64,000 nucleotides of DNA from Plasmopara viticola (taxonomy: Eukaryota; Oomycota; Peronosporomycetes; Peronosporales; Peronosporaceae), in NCBI GenBank assembly GCA_001695595.3, contig MBPM02000188.1, positions 1 through 64,000 on the forward strand, written 5' to 3'. Both the position numbers and the translations under genes were made by a program. This document shows positions 11,501 to 22,038 of the stretch, in pieces. Positions within the stretch are counted from its first letter, which is position 1. Every line of letters starts with the position of its first letter. The notes beneath the pieces are model-generated. The model was given only the letters and a program-made list of their open reading frames with translations, was not told the DNA's origin and searched no databases.

Positions 11501-12687
11501 ACGGTGTTAAGCAATCACCGCGCATGTGGAACCAAACCATCGACGACTTTATGATCAAGATGAGTTTCAGCAAGTGTGAGTCCGATCACTGTGTCTACAT
11601 CAAGCGCGTGGACGACGATATGGTTATTGTTGTGCTGTACGTGGATGATCTCATTGTAGCAAGCAGCAACAACTCGCTCCTTGTCTCCACCAAGCGTGCG
11701 CTAAGCGACCGATTTGAGATGACTGACCTCGGCGAGCTTAGGTACTTTCTCGGTATGGAAATCGGTCAAGACCAAGTATCCGGTCGAGTCACGATGTGAC
11801 AAACCAAGTTTCTCAAGTCAATTCTGAGCAAGTTTGGTATGCAAGATAGCAAGCCGGTCAAGACGCCTCAAGAAGCAGGTCTCAAGCTGACAAAGAACAT
11901 GTGTGAAGGCGGCTGCAAGCATGAAGTTACGATGAAGAATGTGCCTTATCGAAGTTGTGTTGGTGGCATAATGTATCTTATGGTTGCGACGCGACCGGAC
12001 CTTGCTGCGGCTGTGGGAGTTCTAAGCCAGTTTGCTGCTGATCCGTGTCCGACGCATTGGCAAGCACTCAAGCGGGTTCTGCGATATTTAAAGGCAACGG
12101 AAACGCATGGACTCCAGTTTTCAAGGTGCGGTCCGGCTAAGCTACTTGGGTATTCGGATGCAGACTGGGCTGGAGACATCGAATCTCGCCGAAGTACAAG
12201 CGGCTATGCGTTTACACTTAATAATGGATGCATCAGCTGGTGAAGTAAGAAGCAACGAAGTGTGGCGCTTTCCTCATCAGAGGCGGAGTACATGGCTTTA
12301 TCAGAAGCCACTCAAGAAGCGGTTTGGCTCAAGGTATTTCTGTGCGAGCTTGGTGAGATGACTTCCAATGAGTCTGTCAAGATATTTGAGGACAATCAAG
12401 GTTCTATTGCGTTGGCCAAGAATCCAGAATTTCACAAGCGCACAAAACATATCGACATTCGCTACCACTTTGTGCGAGAAAAGGTTGAGGACGGCCAAGT
12501 CAACCTTGAGTACATCCCTACGCAAGACATGCTGGCCGACATAATGACGAAGCCAATTCCATCCGCGCAGTTCGATGTTCTGCGTTCTAAACTTGGGATA
12601 CAAGGCGTCGCCGTTGCCGAGTCGAGTGGGAGTGTTGTCGAAGATGCTGGTGATGATACGCCTCGACCAGCGACTACATATCGGTAA
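8560..12687 (+). pseudogene. gag-pol: B3 gag-pol polyprotein, degenerate
   Basis: It has the same protein order as B11. A missing C near 8590 puts the ATG of the primer-binding site (8560) out of frame. The gag frame is entered only from the second ATG at 8618, in a CCACCATGG context. Gag and the CCHC knuckle (CQYCGKQGHW, with the final Cys changed to Arg in IADR) run to about 9340. A 2-bp insertion follows near 9350, a lost T near 9463, a 2-bp deletion plus substitution near 9718, and a lost base near 11045. Integrase, RT (LYVDDLIVASS near 11637) and RNase H follow. TGA stops at 11797-11799 and 12241-12243 replace CGA codons. The terminal stop lies inside the 3' LTR at 12685-12687. Confidence 0.9.
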
Positions 12688-12957
12688 GTATCGGTATCTG
12701 CAATCAGTTGATGACTGACTGAGGGAGCGGGTTCAAGATGGGCAAAAGATCGGTTTCGGGATGGGAAGATGATTGCGCCCGGATGGGAAGATGATTGCGC
12801 CCGGATGGGAAGATGATTGCGCCCGGATGGTGAGTCGTTCTGATTGGCTTAGATAAATCATTGGCTTGGAGGTAGCATGTAGTTGTGAACTAAGGACCTT
12901 TTTAAATATATTTACTTTGCATTTTGCCAACTAGTGCTCACTTCGACCTTTTCAACA
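12633..12957 (+). repeat. 3' LTR of B3
   Basis: This is a 325-bp LTR, the longest B3/B11-type copy, because it holds three 22-bp units at 12760-12825. The first 55 bp encode the C-terminal tail of pol. Confidence 0.93.
12760..12825 (+). repeat. Three tandem 22-bp units in B3 3' LTR
   Basis: The units GATGGGAAGATGATTGCGCCCG at 12760-12781, 12782-12803 and 12804-12825 are perfect copies. Other LTRs hold one unit (B11, B12) or two (B3 5' LTR, B8 5' LTR). The repeat lies about 150 bp upstream of the initiator-like motif. Confidence 0.9.
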
Positions 12958-14536
12958 CGACGAACTTCAAGCAAACAGGTAAGCGCAAGCAGCGTCAATC
13001 AGATAGAGCTTCAAGTCCCGAGTATCGTGAAGCAGGACTGGATGAAACAAGTGCTCCTGAAGAAATGGACTCACGTCGAACCAAGCGACAATCTCGTATG
13101 CAATCAGAATCTAACATTAATCAAGAATCACACGCTTCCGAAGACGAAAACATCGACTCAACTTCACCGACATTCTGGCGTGCGAGTGTGAACGCTGTCG
13201 AAGCTTACGACTTATCCGAGCCAACCACTTATCAAGAAGCTATAAGTGGACCCGATCAGCTTCGCTGGCGCAAAGCCGTTCGTGCGGAACTTGATCCAAT
13301 GCGGCTTCGTCAAGTCTTTCGAGCTGCAAAGTTGCCATCAGGACTTCAAGCTATCGGAACTAAGTGGGTTTTTAAGATCAAGCGAAAGGCCGACGGCTCA
13401 ATCGAGAAATACAAGGCTCGACTCGTGGCAAAGGGTTTTCGACAAAGATACGGAATCGACTATACAGAAACGTTTTCGCCTGTGGTCAAGTACGTGACGT
13501 TACGGATGGTCATCGCTTTGACGAATTACTTCGAGTGGCCACTTGATCAATTGGACGTTGTGACAGCTTTTCTGTATGGGAGACTGAAGGAAGTTGTCTA
13601 CTGCACTTCACCAAAAGGAGTTAAACTTGACAAAGAATTTGACTGTCTTGTACTCGACAAGGCAGTTTATGGTCTGAAACAATCTTCTCGCGTGTGGAAT
13701 GAGACTTTTGATGACGATGTGTGCTCGATCGTATATCAAGTTTCAGCCTTCGATCCGTGCCTTTACATCAAGGTCTCGAACAACGGCTGCGCGCTACTTT
13801 CGGTATATGTCGATGATGTTTTGATTACCGGGAGTTCAACAGCATTGATTGTGGATACGAAAATTGCCTTAAAGAATCGCTTTGAGATGACCGACAGTGG
13901 CAAGTGCGCGTTTGTCCTGGGCATCGAGCTTGTAGACAGTGACAACGGCAGTGTTACAATGTGTCAACGGCGATACATCAATGACATTCTCAAGCGATTT
14001 GGTATGGATGATTGCAAGTCAGTTATAAATCCAACAAACATCAGCACAAAGCTTGTGCCAAGCGACTCTCCGACCAAGGTAAACGCGCCATTTCGAGAAG
14101 CGGTCGGAGCTCTAATGCATCTGACAACAGCGACGCGGCCGGACATTGCGTTTGCAGTTGGCTATGTTTCAAGGTTTATGGAAAACCCACAGATTGAGCA
14201 TTGGACTGCAGTCAAGCGTATATTTCGCTATCTGCAAGGTACAAAGTCTCATGGAATCTGCTTTCAGCCCGGCAACAAAGTCAATTTTTGTGGATACTCG
14301 GAGGCTGATTGGGCAAGTGATCACACTGACCGCAAGTCGACTTCTGGATTCGCTTTCATACTGATGAATGCTCCGGTAAGCTGGGGAAGTAAGAAGCAGT
14401 CAAGCGTTTCATTGTCAACCAGCGAAGCTGAGTACATTGCTCTAAGCTTAGCGGTTCAAGAAGGTAAATGGGTTCATCGCTTACTGTGCGAGATTCTGGA
14501 TGCGGCAGGTGAGCCTGGACCGGAGCTCAAGATTCT
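12958..14536 (+). pseudogene. gag-pol: A2 linker, reverse transcriptase and RNase H (part 2)
   Basis: This is the A2 polyprotein resumed after B3. It is a long uninterrupted frame from FKQTGKRK through the copia [51 protein letters not shown] and the catalytic YVDDVLITGSS near 13807. It continues into RNase H ([36 protein letters not shown]). The first RNase H acidic motif reads EADW where other copies have DADW. The frame is cut at 14536 by A3 with the duplication ATTCT and resumes at 19181. Confidence 0.9.
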
Positions 14537-14828
14537 TGTTAAGGGTAACCGCTTTGTGGTACAATGTACCAGTTGCACCCCTTAACCGGTTAGCCCGAAC
14601 CGGTCCAATACGATCGCACGTTGATTAGACGAGTAGGATGATTGGACGAGTAAGGAATGATTGTGATTAGACGAACTAAGTGATAGGAAGAGCTAGTGCA
14701 TGTCTCATCAGCTAGAACTAACATTAAATGAATCACTTTCGAATCTTCCTTCAACAGCTCAAGTGCCTTCTTCGCACTTCGCTCCCCGCAAGCTTCGCTC
14801 CCCACTCCTTCGCTTCAGAAATCCAACA
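14537..14828 (+). repeat. 5' LTR of A3
   Basis: This is a 292-bp LTR. It holds a near-perfect inverted repeat TGGTACAATGTACCA near 14566, paired ACCGGT words near 14585-14615, and three spaced GATTRGACGA words at about 14634-14675. The initiator-like TCACTTTCGAATCT follows near 14732. Confidence 0.9.
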
Positions 14829-14832
14829 GGTT

Positions 14833-17800
14833 ATGAGCCCAACTATCATGTCCACTGCGCAAGACGTTTCCACCAAAGTCTCCATCGACAAATTCAACGG
14901 AGACAACTACGTGACGTGGAGCCGCTACATGCGTGGCGTGTTCCTGACAAGTCAACGTGGCATGTGGTGAATCGCCAGACGACTCTCACCTTCACCGACT
15001 CTCGTGCCAAGGATGAGTACGTCAAGCTCAACAACATCGCCTTCGGACTTATGCTGCTCCACATGGACGCGGATTATCATCACGTTGTCGATGACTGCGA
15101 GGAAGCATGGGTTGCATGGGTGCGTGTGAAGACACTTTACGGTGGGTCCCAGAAGGCTGGTCGCATCTATCTCAAGCGACAACTCTTCAGCATGGAGATG
15201 CCGGAAGGCGGCAATGTGCTACAACATTGCAACGAGGTCCTCAACATCAGCGCCAAGCTCAGCAGCATCGGCGCCAAGATGGAGGACGAGGACGTGGCGA
15301 TCTGCTTGCTGCGCAGTCTCCCCAAGAGCTACGAGAACGTGGTATTGAATCTGGAGATGAGCACTGCGGAGCTGAAAACGCAAGACGTTGTCAAGGTGCT
15401 CACGAACGAGCATATCAAGCGACAGGGCGAGAAGATCTGGCGATCAAGACTGAAGACGCGGCACGTGCGTTCAGCACTGATCGGGAGCCTCGCCAGTGCA
15501 CGTACTGCGGAAAATTGGGGCACTCGGCTGAGCGGTGCTGGACCAAGCAGAAGGACGAGAATCGAGGCCCTAAGCGCGGCGGCAACAACCGTGGACGCGT
15601 GGTCAACAATATCCAGTGGCGTAACGACTACAACGACTACGACGATCGAGTCGCCTTCGCTGTCTCGCTGGAATGCGGCATATCAACGACTAGCAACGCA
15701 TCGGGACTCTGGGCCATTGATAGTGGTGCCACGCACCACATATGCAACGACAAGACCAAGTTCGCCGTGCTTCATGAAGACCACGAAGGCGAATTGTCTG
15801 TTGCCGACGGTAACAAGGCTGAAATCAAGGGCGTAGGGAACATCATCGAACGGGTGATTCTACCCAATGGCAACGAGCGTGAAATCGAAATAAAGGATGC
15901 GCTATACGTGCCAAGCATAAGCAAGAATCTGCTGTCGATTCCGCAGATCAACAAGAGTGGAAAGTTTCAGGTTGTATTTGACGGGTCCAAGATGCACGTT
16001 GCTCGCAAGAAGTCCAAGCAAGTTGTTGCGACTGCGGATCTCATCAACGGACTCTACTGGCTTCGAACGCCGCAACGCTGTGCCAATGCAGTCATGCAAG
16101 GTAGCGGTGAAGACTTGCACGCTCGCATGGGTCATGCTCCGGTTGATGTTCTTCGCAAAATGATCGACAGCGACATGATCAAGGACGCCAAACCACCCTC
16201 TAAGTCACCTGGTCTGTGCCGAGGATGCCAGCAAGGGAAGATGGTCCAAAAACCATTCCCGAGCAATCTAAGCAAGCCTAAGTATGCCCCGTTTGAGTTT
16301 CTACACTTCGACAATTGCGGTCCAATGGAGCACGAGTCGCTTGGTGGCAGCAGATATTTGCTGATCATCACGGACGAGGCAAGTGGGTTTATGGCTGGAT
16401 TCTGTATGCGCGCCAAGTCGGAAAGTGAAGACTGTCTGCGTAAGTACATTCTCAAGGTTGAGAAACAGTTCAATGCCAAGGTCAAGTTTGTGCGTCATGA
16501 CGGGGCCAAGGAGTTTGCAACCAACTCCCTAATGAAAATCTACGACGATCATGGAATCGAGGTGCAGCCCACAGTTCGCTACGTGCACCAGACAAACGGC
16601 ACTGCAGAGCGAGCCAACCGGACTATCGTGATGATCGGTCGCACCATGTTACATCACGCTGGTTTGGACAAAACGTTTTGAGCTGAAGCGGCAATGATAG
16701 CGATCTACATCAAGAATCGACTACCGTCTCCGAAAGTTCCCGCCAAAACGCCTTACGAAATTGTGTACAAGACCAAACCAAGCGTCAAACACATGCGAGT
16801 ATTTGGGTGCAAGGCTTTCATCCTAACACCAGGAGAAAACCGACTCAAGTGGGACGCTAAGGCTCGTGAGGGAATTTTCATCGGCTACGAAAAACGTTCT
16901 AAGGCATACCGCGTCTTTGACATCGAAGCAGGGAAGGTGGTGATCAGTCGCGACGTCAACTTCGACGAATCCAGCTTCGGTAACTTTGCGGAACGCTTAG
17001 ACGATGACGACCATGATTCGCTGTTCGACTTCGACTCCCTCGATATCGACGACTCGGGACCAACGGAGTTCAAACACACAGGAAAGCGCAAGCCCAACCA
17101 CTCAAGCTCGCGTAACAGGATCTCAAATACGCGCTCAACGAGTCAAAACATCGGTTTGGAAGAAGCAAGTGCCCCCGAAGATCCCGTTCAGCCTCAAGCC
17201 AAACGCCGACCAGGCATGCCCACTATGGTGGATGAATAAGAAAAAGACGGCCAAGTTCACGAAGACGGCACGTCTCCAGCGGATGGATCATGGCGAGCAA
17301 GCGCCAACGCTGTGGAAATTACTGACCTTTCCGAGCCAACGACATATCAAGATGCAGTTAATGGACCGGAACAGGTGCACTGGCGCAAAGCCATTCAAGG
17401 CGAGCTTGAGTCGATGCGGCTTCGTGGAGTATTTCGAGCGGCAAAACTCCCGAATGGACAACGTGCCATTGGAACCAAATGGGAATTCAAGATCAAGCGC
17501 AAAGCTGATGGATCGATTGAGAAATATAAAGCGCGCCTAGTTGCGAAGGGGTTCAAGCAAAAGTACGGCATCGACTACACGGAGACATTCTCACCTGTTA
17601 TCAAGTAGGTAACCTTACGAATGGTCATTGCAATTGCCAAGTACTTCGACTGGCCTCTCGACCAACTGGATGTGGTGACGGCATTTATGTACGGCGTCAT
17701 GAAGGAGCAAGTGTTTTGCGCAACACCAGCAGGAGTTGAGCTCGATGATGACTTCGACTGTCTCGAGCTGGTTAAGGCTATCTATGGACTCAAGCAAGCC

Positions 17801-18882
17801 TCGCGAGTTTGGAACGAGACCTTCGACGAGTTTGTTTGCTCCATCGGCTTCCAAGTTTCGGCTTTCGATCCCTGCCTGTACATCAAGATTGTAAATGTCC
17901 ACTGCGTACTGCTTCTGGTTTACGTCGACGATGTACTCGTCACAGGAAGCTCGACCGACCTTATCGCGCGCACCAAGAATGACTTGAAGACGCGCTTCAT
18001 GATGACGGACTGCGGTGAATGCGTCTTCGTCCTGGGTATGGAGCTGGTTAAACATCCTGACGGCAGTGTGACAGTGTGCCAGCGGCGCTACATCGAAGAC
18101 ATACTCAAGCGCTTCGGCATGCACGACAGCAAGCCCGTTGTTAGCCCGGCGGATCCAAGCACTCGACTTGTGCCAAGTGACAAGCCGACAGCAACAAGCG
18201 TTCCGTTCCGTGAAGCAGTCGGTGCACTTATGCATCTAATGACAGCGACTCGCCCGGATATCGCCTTTGCCGTTGGATATGCGTCGCGATTCATGGAAAA
18301 CCCTCGAGACGAGCATTGGACTGCAGTCAAGAGAATATTTCGCTCTCCCAAGGAACCAAGTCGCATGGACTCTGTTTTAAGCCCGGAAACAAAGTGGACT
18401 TCCGCGCATACTCGGACGCGGACTGGGCAGGCGACCACACGGACCGCAAGTCGACTTCGGGCTACGCGTTCATATTAATGAACGCACCCATCAGTTGGGG
18501 AAGCAAGAAGCAGTCAAGTGTGTCGCTCTCCACCAGCGAAGCAGAGTACATCGCTTTGAGTCTGGCTATACAAGAAGGCAAGTGGATCCATCATCTCCTG
18601 CACGAGATTTTGACGGCTGCGAATGAGACCACGCCGGAACTCAAGATCTTTGAGGACAATCAGTCATGTATCAAGATGACGAAGAATCCAGTGAACCATG
18701 GACGTGCCAAGCACATCGACATCAAGTACCATCACATCCGTGATGAAGTCAAACGCAGTGAAGTCAAGCTGGAGTACTGCGAGACAGCCATCATGCTCGC
18801 GGACATCATGACCAAGGCTCTTCCAGGACCACGTCACAAGGACATGACGACAGCTCTCGGCATCCACGCGTGTTCGCATTGA
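14833..18882 (+). pseudogene. gag-pol: A3 gag-pol polyprotein, degenerate
   Basis: Gag starts [16 protein letters not shown]. Single-base losses near 14946 and 15436 shift the frame. Between 15107 and 16681 one frame covers the zinc knuckle ([14 protein letters not shown]), protease [11 protein letters not shown] and integrase ([39 protein letters not shown]). A TGA at 16679-16681 replaces a Trp codon in the TFWAEAAM motif. Further stops occur at 17237-17239 and 17606-17608 and a frameshift near 18340. RT carries [11 protein letters not shown] near 17922, and RNase H ends HACSH with the stop inside the polypurine tract. Confidence 0.9.
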
Positions 18883-18889
18883 GGGGGCG
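18878..18889 (+). promoter_or_regulatory. Polypurine tract of A3
   Basis: ATTGAGGGGGCG lies immediately before the 3' LTR, the position of the plus-strand primer. The TGA stop of pol is embedded in it. The same tract precedes the 3' LTRs of A2 and A4, and on the other strand of A7. Confidence 0.75.
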
Positions 18890-19180
18890 TGTTAAGGGTA
18901 ACCGGTTTGTGGTACAATGTACCAGTTGCCCCATTAACCGGTTAGCCCGAACCGGTCCAATACGATCGCACATTGATTAGACGAGTAGGATGATTGGACG
19001 AGTAAGGAATGATTGTGATTAGACGAACGAAATGATAGTAAGAGCTAGTGCATGTCTCATCAGCTAGAACTAACATTAAATGAATCACTTTCGAATCTTC
19101 CTTCAACAGCTCAAGTGCCTTCTTCGCTCTTCGCTCCCCGCAAGCTTCGCTCCCCACTCCTTCGCTTCAGAAATCCAACA
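18890..19180 (+). repeat. 3' LTR of A3
   Basis: This 291-bp copy of the 5' LTR differs by a few substitutions and small indels, for example GTTGCCCCATT against GTTGCACCCCTT near the left end. Confidence 0.92.
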
Positions 19181-19417
19181 ATTCTTGATGACAACCAGTC
19201 TTGCCTCAAGATGACGAAGAAGCCTGTCAATCACGGCCGAGCCAAACATATCGTCATCAAGTACCACCACATTCGCGACGAAGTCAAGCGTGGCGAAATA
19301 CATCTTGAGTACTGCGAGACCGAAAACATGCTGGCGGACATTATGACGAAAGGCTTACCAGGACCTCGCCACAAAACCATGACAGCGGCGCTTGGCATAC
19401 AAGCCGGTTCGCATTGA
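19181..19417 (+). pseudogene. gag-pol: A2 RNase H C-terminus (part 3)
   Basis: This is the last piece of A2 pol: ILDDNQSCLKMTKKPVNHGRAKHI through [37 protein letters not shown] to GIQAGSH and TGA at 19415-19417. It joins the frame left at 14536 once A3 and one copy of ATTCT are removed. Confidence 0.9.
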
Positions 19418-19424
19418 GGGGGCG

Positions 19425-19688
19425 TATTGAGAATTATGGGTTTCAGGTAATGTACACAACCCAACCCGGTCCAATCCGAACCGCGGTTTAACCTAGATTT
19501 TACTTTTTACGGTTTAAGGTAATTACGTTATGTAAAATGAGTGGTTACGAGTTGTAGGACTTTAAACCCCAATAAATCAATCACTTCCAAATTTACTTCC
19601 TCTCAGTCAAGTGTCTTCGCGTCAACGCAAACGACCCTTCACTTCGCTTCTTCAGCCTCCCTTACCTTCCGGCCTCAAACAATTAACA
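19425..19688 (+). repeat. 3' LTR of A2
   Basis: This 264-bp LTR, TATTGAGAATTATGGG...AATTAACA, directly follows GAGGGGGCG. The 28 bp missing from the 5' LTR are present here. Confidence 0.9.
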
Positions 19689-20029
19689 ATCGCCTCTTGA
19701 ACAGCTTCTGTCAGCGCCATGTACTCTGCCTCCGTTGACGAGAGCGCAACCGTCCTTTGTTTCTTGCTTCTCCAGCTGATGCACCCTGAATTCATTGTAA
19801 ACGCGTAACCACTTGTACTTCGTCGAGTATCAGCATCGCCAGCCCAGTCCGCGTCAGAAAAACCTTGCAGCTTGTCCTTGCTTGATTTGTCGAACTTGAT
19901 TCCATGTGTAGTCGTGCCTTGAATGTACCGAAACACGCGCTTAAGAGCTTGCCAATGCGTAGGGCATGGATCAGCAGCAAATTGAGAAAGAACTCCCACT
20001 GCAGCGGCGAGGTCCGGCCGCGTCCCGAC
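19689..20029 (-). pseudogene. gag-pol: Family B remnant B2, RT end and RNase H (proximal)
   Basis: Read on the minus strand, it encodes VGTRPDLAAAVGVLSQFAADPC, the HWQALKRVFRYIQGT segment, the RNase H motif [15 protein letters not shown] and [15 protein letters not shown]. It then meets the A2 insertion. The open frame is intact over this stretch. On the right it is cut at 20029 by the LTR of B4; the word CCGAC at 20025-20029 would be the left copy of its duplication. Confidence 0.85.
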
Positions 20030-20321
20030 TGAAGAAGCTCGAGTGTGCACTAGTTGGTAAAATGCAAAGTGAATATATTTAAAAGGTCCTTAATTCGCAA
20101 CTACATGCTACCTCTAAGCCAATGATTTATCTAAGCCAATCAGAACAACTCACCATCCGGGCGCAATCATCTTCCCATCCCGAACCCGATCTTTTGCCCA
20201 TCTTGAACCCGCTCCCTCAGTCAGTCATCAACTGATTGCAGATACCGGTACTTACCGATCTGTAGTCGCTAATCGAGGCGTTTGTCTGCCAACATCTTCG
20301 ACAAGAGTCGTATCTTCAACA
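20030..20321 (-). repeat. 3' LTR of B4
   Basis: This 292-bp family B LTR on the minus strand ends ...CTCGAGCTTCTTCA. It is the same length and type as the B6 LTR at 28408-28699. The pol stop codon lies in it at 20252-20254. Confidence 0.88.
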
Positions 20322-21963
20322 CTCCCACTCGACTCGTCAGCGCTTGGAGACTCGATGCCCAATTTGTTCCGAAGATATTGAAATTGGGCCGCAGTTATTG
20401 GCTTGGTCATGATGTCAGCGAGCATGTCGTGCGTCGAACAATACTGCAGCATGACTTGACCGTCTTCTACTTTCTCCCGCACGAAGTGGTACCGAATGTC
20501 GATATGCTTGGTGCGCTTGTGAAACTGTGGATTCTTGGCCAAAGCGATGGAACCTTGATTGTCCTCGTAGATCTTAATCGCTTGACTACTTGATAGTTCA
20601 CCAAGTTCGCACAGAAAGGTTTTTAACCAAGTTGCCTCTTGAGCTGCTTCTGTCAAAGCCATGTACTCTGCTTCTGTAGAAGAAAGTGCCACTGTCCGTT
20701 GTTTCTTGCTTCTCCAGCTGATGCAACCTCCATTCATCATGAACGCATAACCGCTTGTGCTTCTTCGGGTTTCCAAACCGCCTGCCCAATCTGCATCGGA
20801 ATAGCCTCGAAGTCCTCCTTAGTCTTGAGCTCGAAATGTAATGCCATGCGTCTTTGTTCCTTTTGAGTGCCTGCCAGTGAGTTGGACATGGGTCCGAGGC
20901 AAATTGGCTGAGTACTCCCACTGAGGCTGCTAGGTCCGGCCGAGTCCCGACCATCAAATACATGAGGCAACCAACGGCATTTCGATAAGGGACTTTTGCC
21001 ATCGTCTCTTCATGACAACACCCCCTTTCGCACATGGCCTTGGTCAACTTGAGTCCCGGATCTTGCGGTGTCCTGACAGGGTTGCTGTTTTCCATGCCAA
21101 ACTTTTTCAAGATGTCACTCGCGAATTTTGTCTGGCGAATGGACACGTTACCACTCAAAGTTTCTTGATGAATCTCCATGCCCAAAAAGAACTTGAGTCG
21201 ACCAAGATCCGTCAATTCGAATCGCTCGCTGAGTGCTTTCTTAGTCCTCTTCAGCAGCAAGTCGTTGTTGCATGCAAGCACCAGGTCATCAACGTAAAGT
21301 GCCACGAGGATCAATATTTCGTCATTGCGCTTGACGTAAATGCAATGGTCGGCATCACACTTCGTAAACTTTATTTCCAGCATGAACGCGTCAATTGTCT
21401 GGTTCCACATCCGTGGCGACTGCTTCAAACCATAAAGGGAGCGCTTTAGCTGAAAGACGTAGTTTGGGTATACGTCGTTGACATATCCATCCGGTTGCGC
21501 CATGTAAATGTCCTCGTCCAAAGTGCCATTGAGAAAGGCTGTCTTGACGTCCATCTGATGCAGCATCAAATTGTGCTTGGCCGACAGACTTAGTAGAATC
21601 CTGATCGAAGTGAACTTGGCCACTGGAGCGAAAGTCTCTTCGTAGTCGACTCCATGCTTCTGAGAAAAGCCTTTGGCCACGAGTCGTGCTTTGAACCGCT
21701 CGATCTTTCCGGCTTGATTTTCTTTGATCCGGAAGACCCATCTACAGCCGATAGCCTGGCGACCTTTCGGCAAAGGTACTAAGTCCCAGGTCTTGTTCTT
21801 GCGAAGAGAGCTCACTTCGGCATCACACGCCTCTTTCCATTCGGCCGCGTTGCTGGATTCCATTGCCGACTTGAAAGTTATCGGCATTTCTCCCACTAGA
21901 TCCACAACAAAGGCCGCTTCGAAATCTTGGGCCGTTGCAGACATTTCCTTCAGCGATTGATAG
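20252..21963 (-). pseudogene. gag-pol: B4 reverse transcriptase and RNase H
   Basis: From the right, the frame opens in the linker (MSATAQDFEAAFVVD), followed by the copia RT blocks GCRWVFRIKENQAGKIERFKAR, HQMDVKTAFLNGTLDEDIYM, LKQSPRMWNQTID and LYVDDLVLACNN near 21280. Near 20880 a deletion of about 20 bp removes the VFRYIQG region and shifts the frame. RNase H is recovered from 20776 ([41 protein letters not shown]). The C-terminal tail ends in the LTR ([10 protein letters not shown]). The RT catalytic residues are intact, but the element is broken by this deletion and two insertions. Confidence 0.87.
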
Positions 21964-22034
21964 TATTGAGGGTTATGGGTTTCAGGTAATGTACTCTTCG
22001 CTTCTTCCCTTCGTCTCCTTCAGCTCATTCAACA
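21964..22034 (+). repeat. 5' LTR of A4, internally deleted
   Basis: Only the first 31 and last 40 or so bases remain: TATTGAGGGTTATGGG...GTAC joined to TCTTCGCTTC...ATTCAACA. The dinucleotide AC at the joint is shared by both deletion edges. The initiator-like region is lost, so this LTR should not start transcripts. Confidence 0.88.
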
Positions 22035-22038
22035 GGTT

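Larger units (their letters stand above)
8253..12957 (+). mobile_element. Copia element B3 (family B)
   Basis: This is a full-length family B element with LTRs at 8253-8555 and 12633-12957 and the duplication CGACG at 8248-8252 and 12958-12962. It is nested in A2. It is closely related to B11 and B12 but carries several frameshifts and stops. The LTRs differ by exactly one 22-bp repeat unit (two units in the 5' LTR, three in the 3'). Confidence 0.95.
14537..19180 (+). mobile_element. Copia element A3 (family A)
   Basis: LTRs lie at 14537-14828 and 18890-19180, with the duplication ATTCT at 14532-14536 and 19181-19185. It is inserted in the RNase H gene of A2. Unlike A2, A4 and A7, its LTRs begin TGTTAAGG and so have canonical TG..CA ends. 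The internal region is family A and closest to A1. Confidence 0.95.
5791..19688 (+). mobile_element. Copia element A2 (family A), with two nested elements
   Basis: LTRs lie at 5791-6026 and 19425-19688, flanked by the 5-bp duplication ATCGC (5786-5790 and 19689-19693). Removing B3 (8253-12957) and A3 (14537-19180) leaves an element of about 4.5 kb. It is inserted in the RNase H region of B2, which lies on the other strand. The LTRs begin TATTG and end AACA, so the terminal dinucleotides are TA..CA rather than TG..CA. Confidence 0.92.

Noticed and set aside
12760..12825. Possible CRISPR array
   Set aside because: The 22-bp units abut without spacers, occur in LTRs of a eukaryotic retrotransposon and vary in number like simple tandem repeats.
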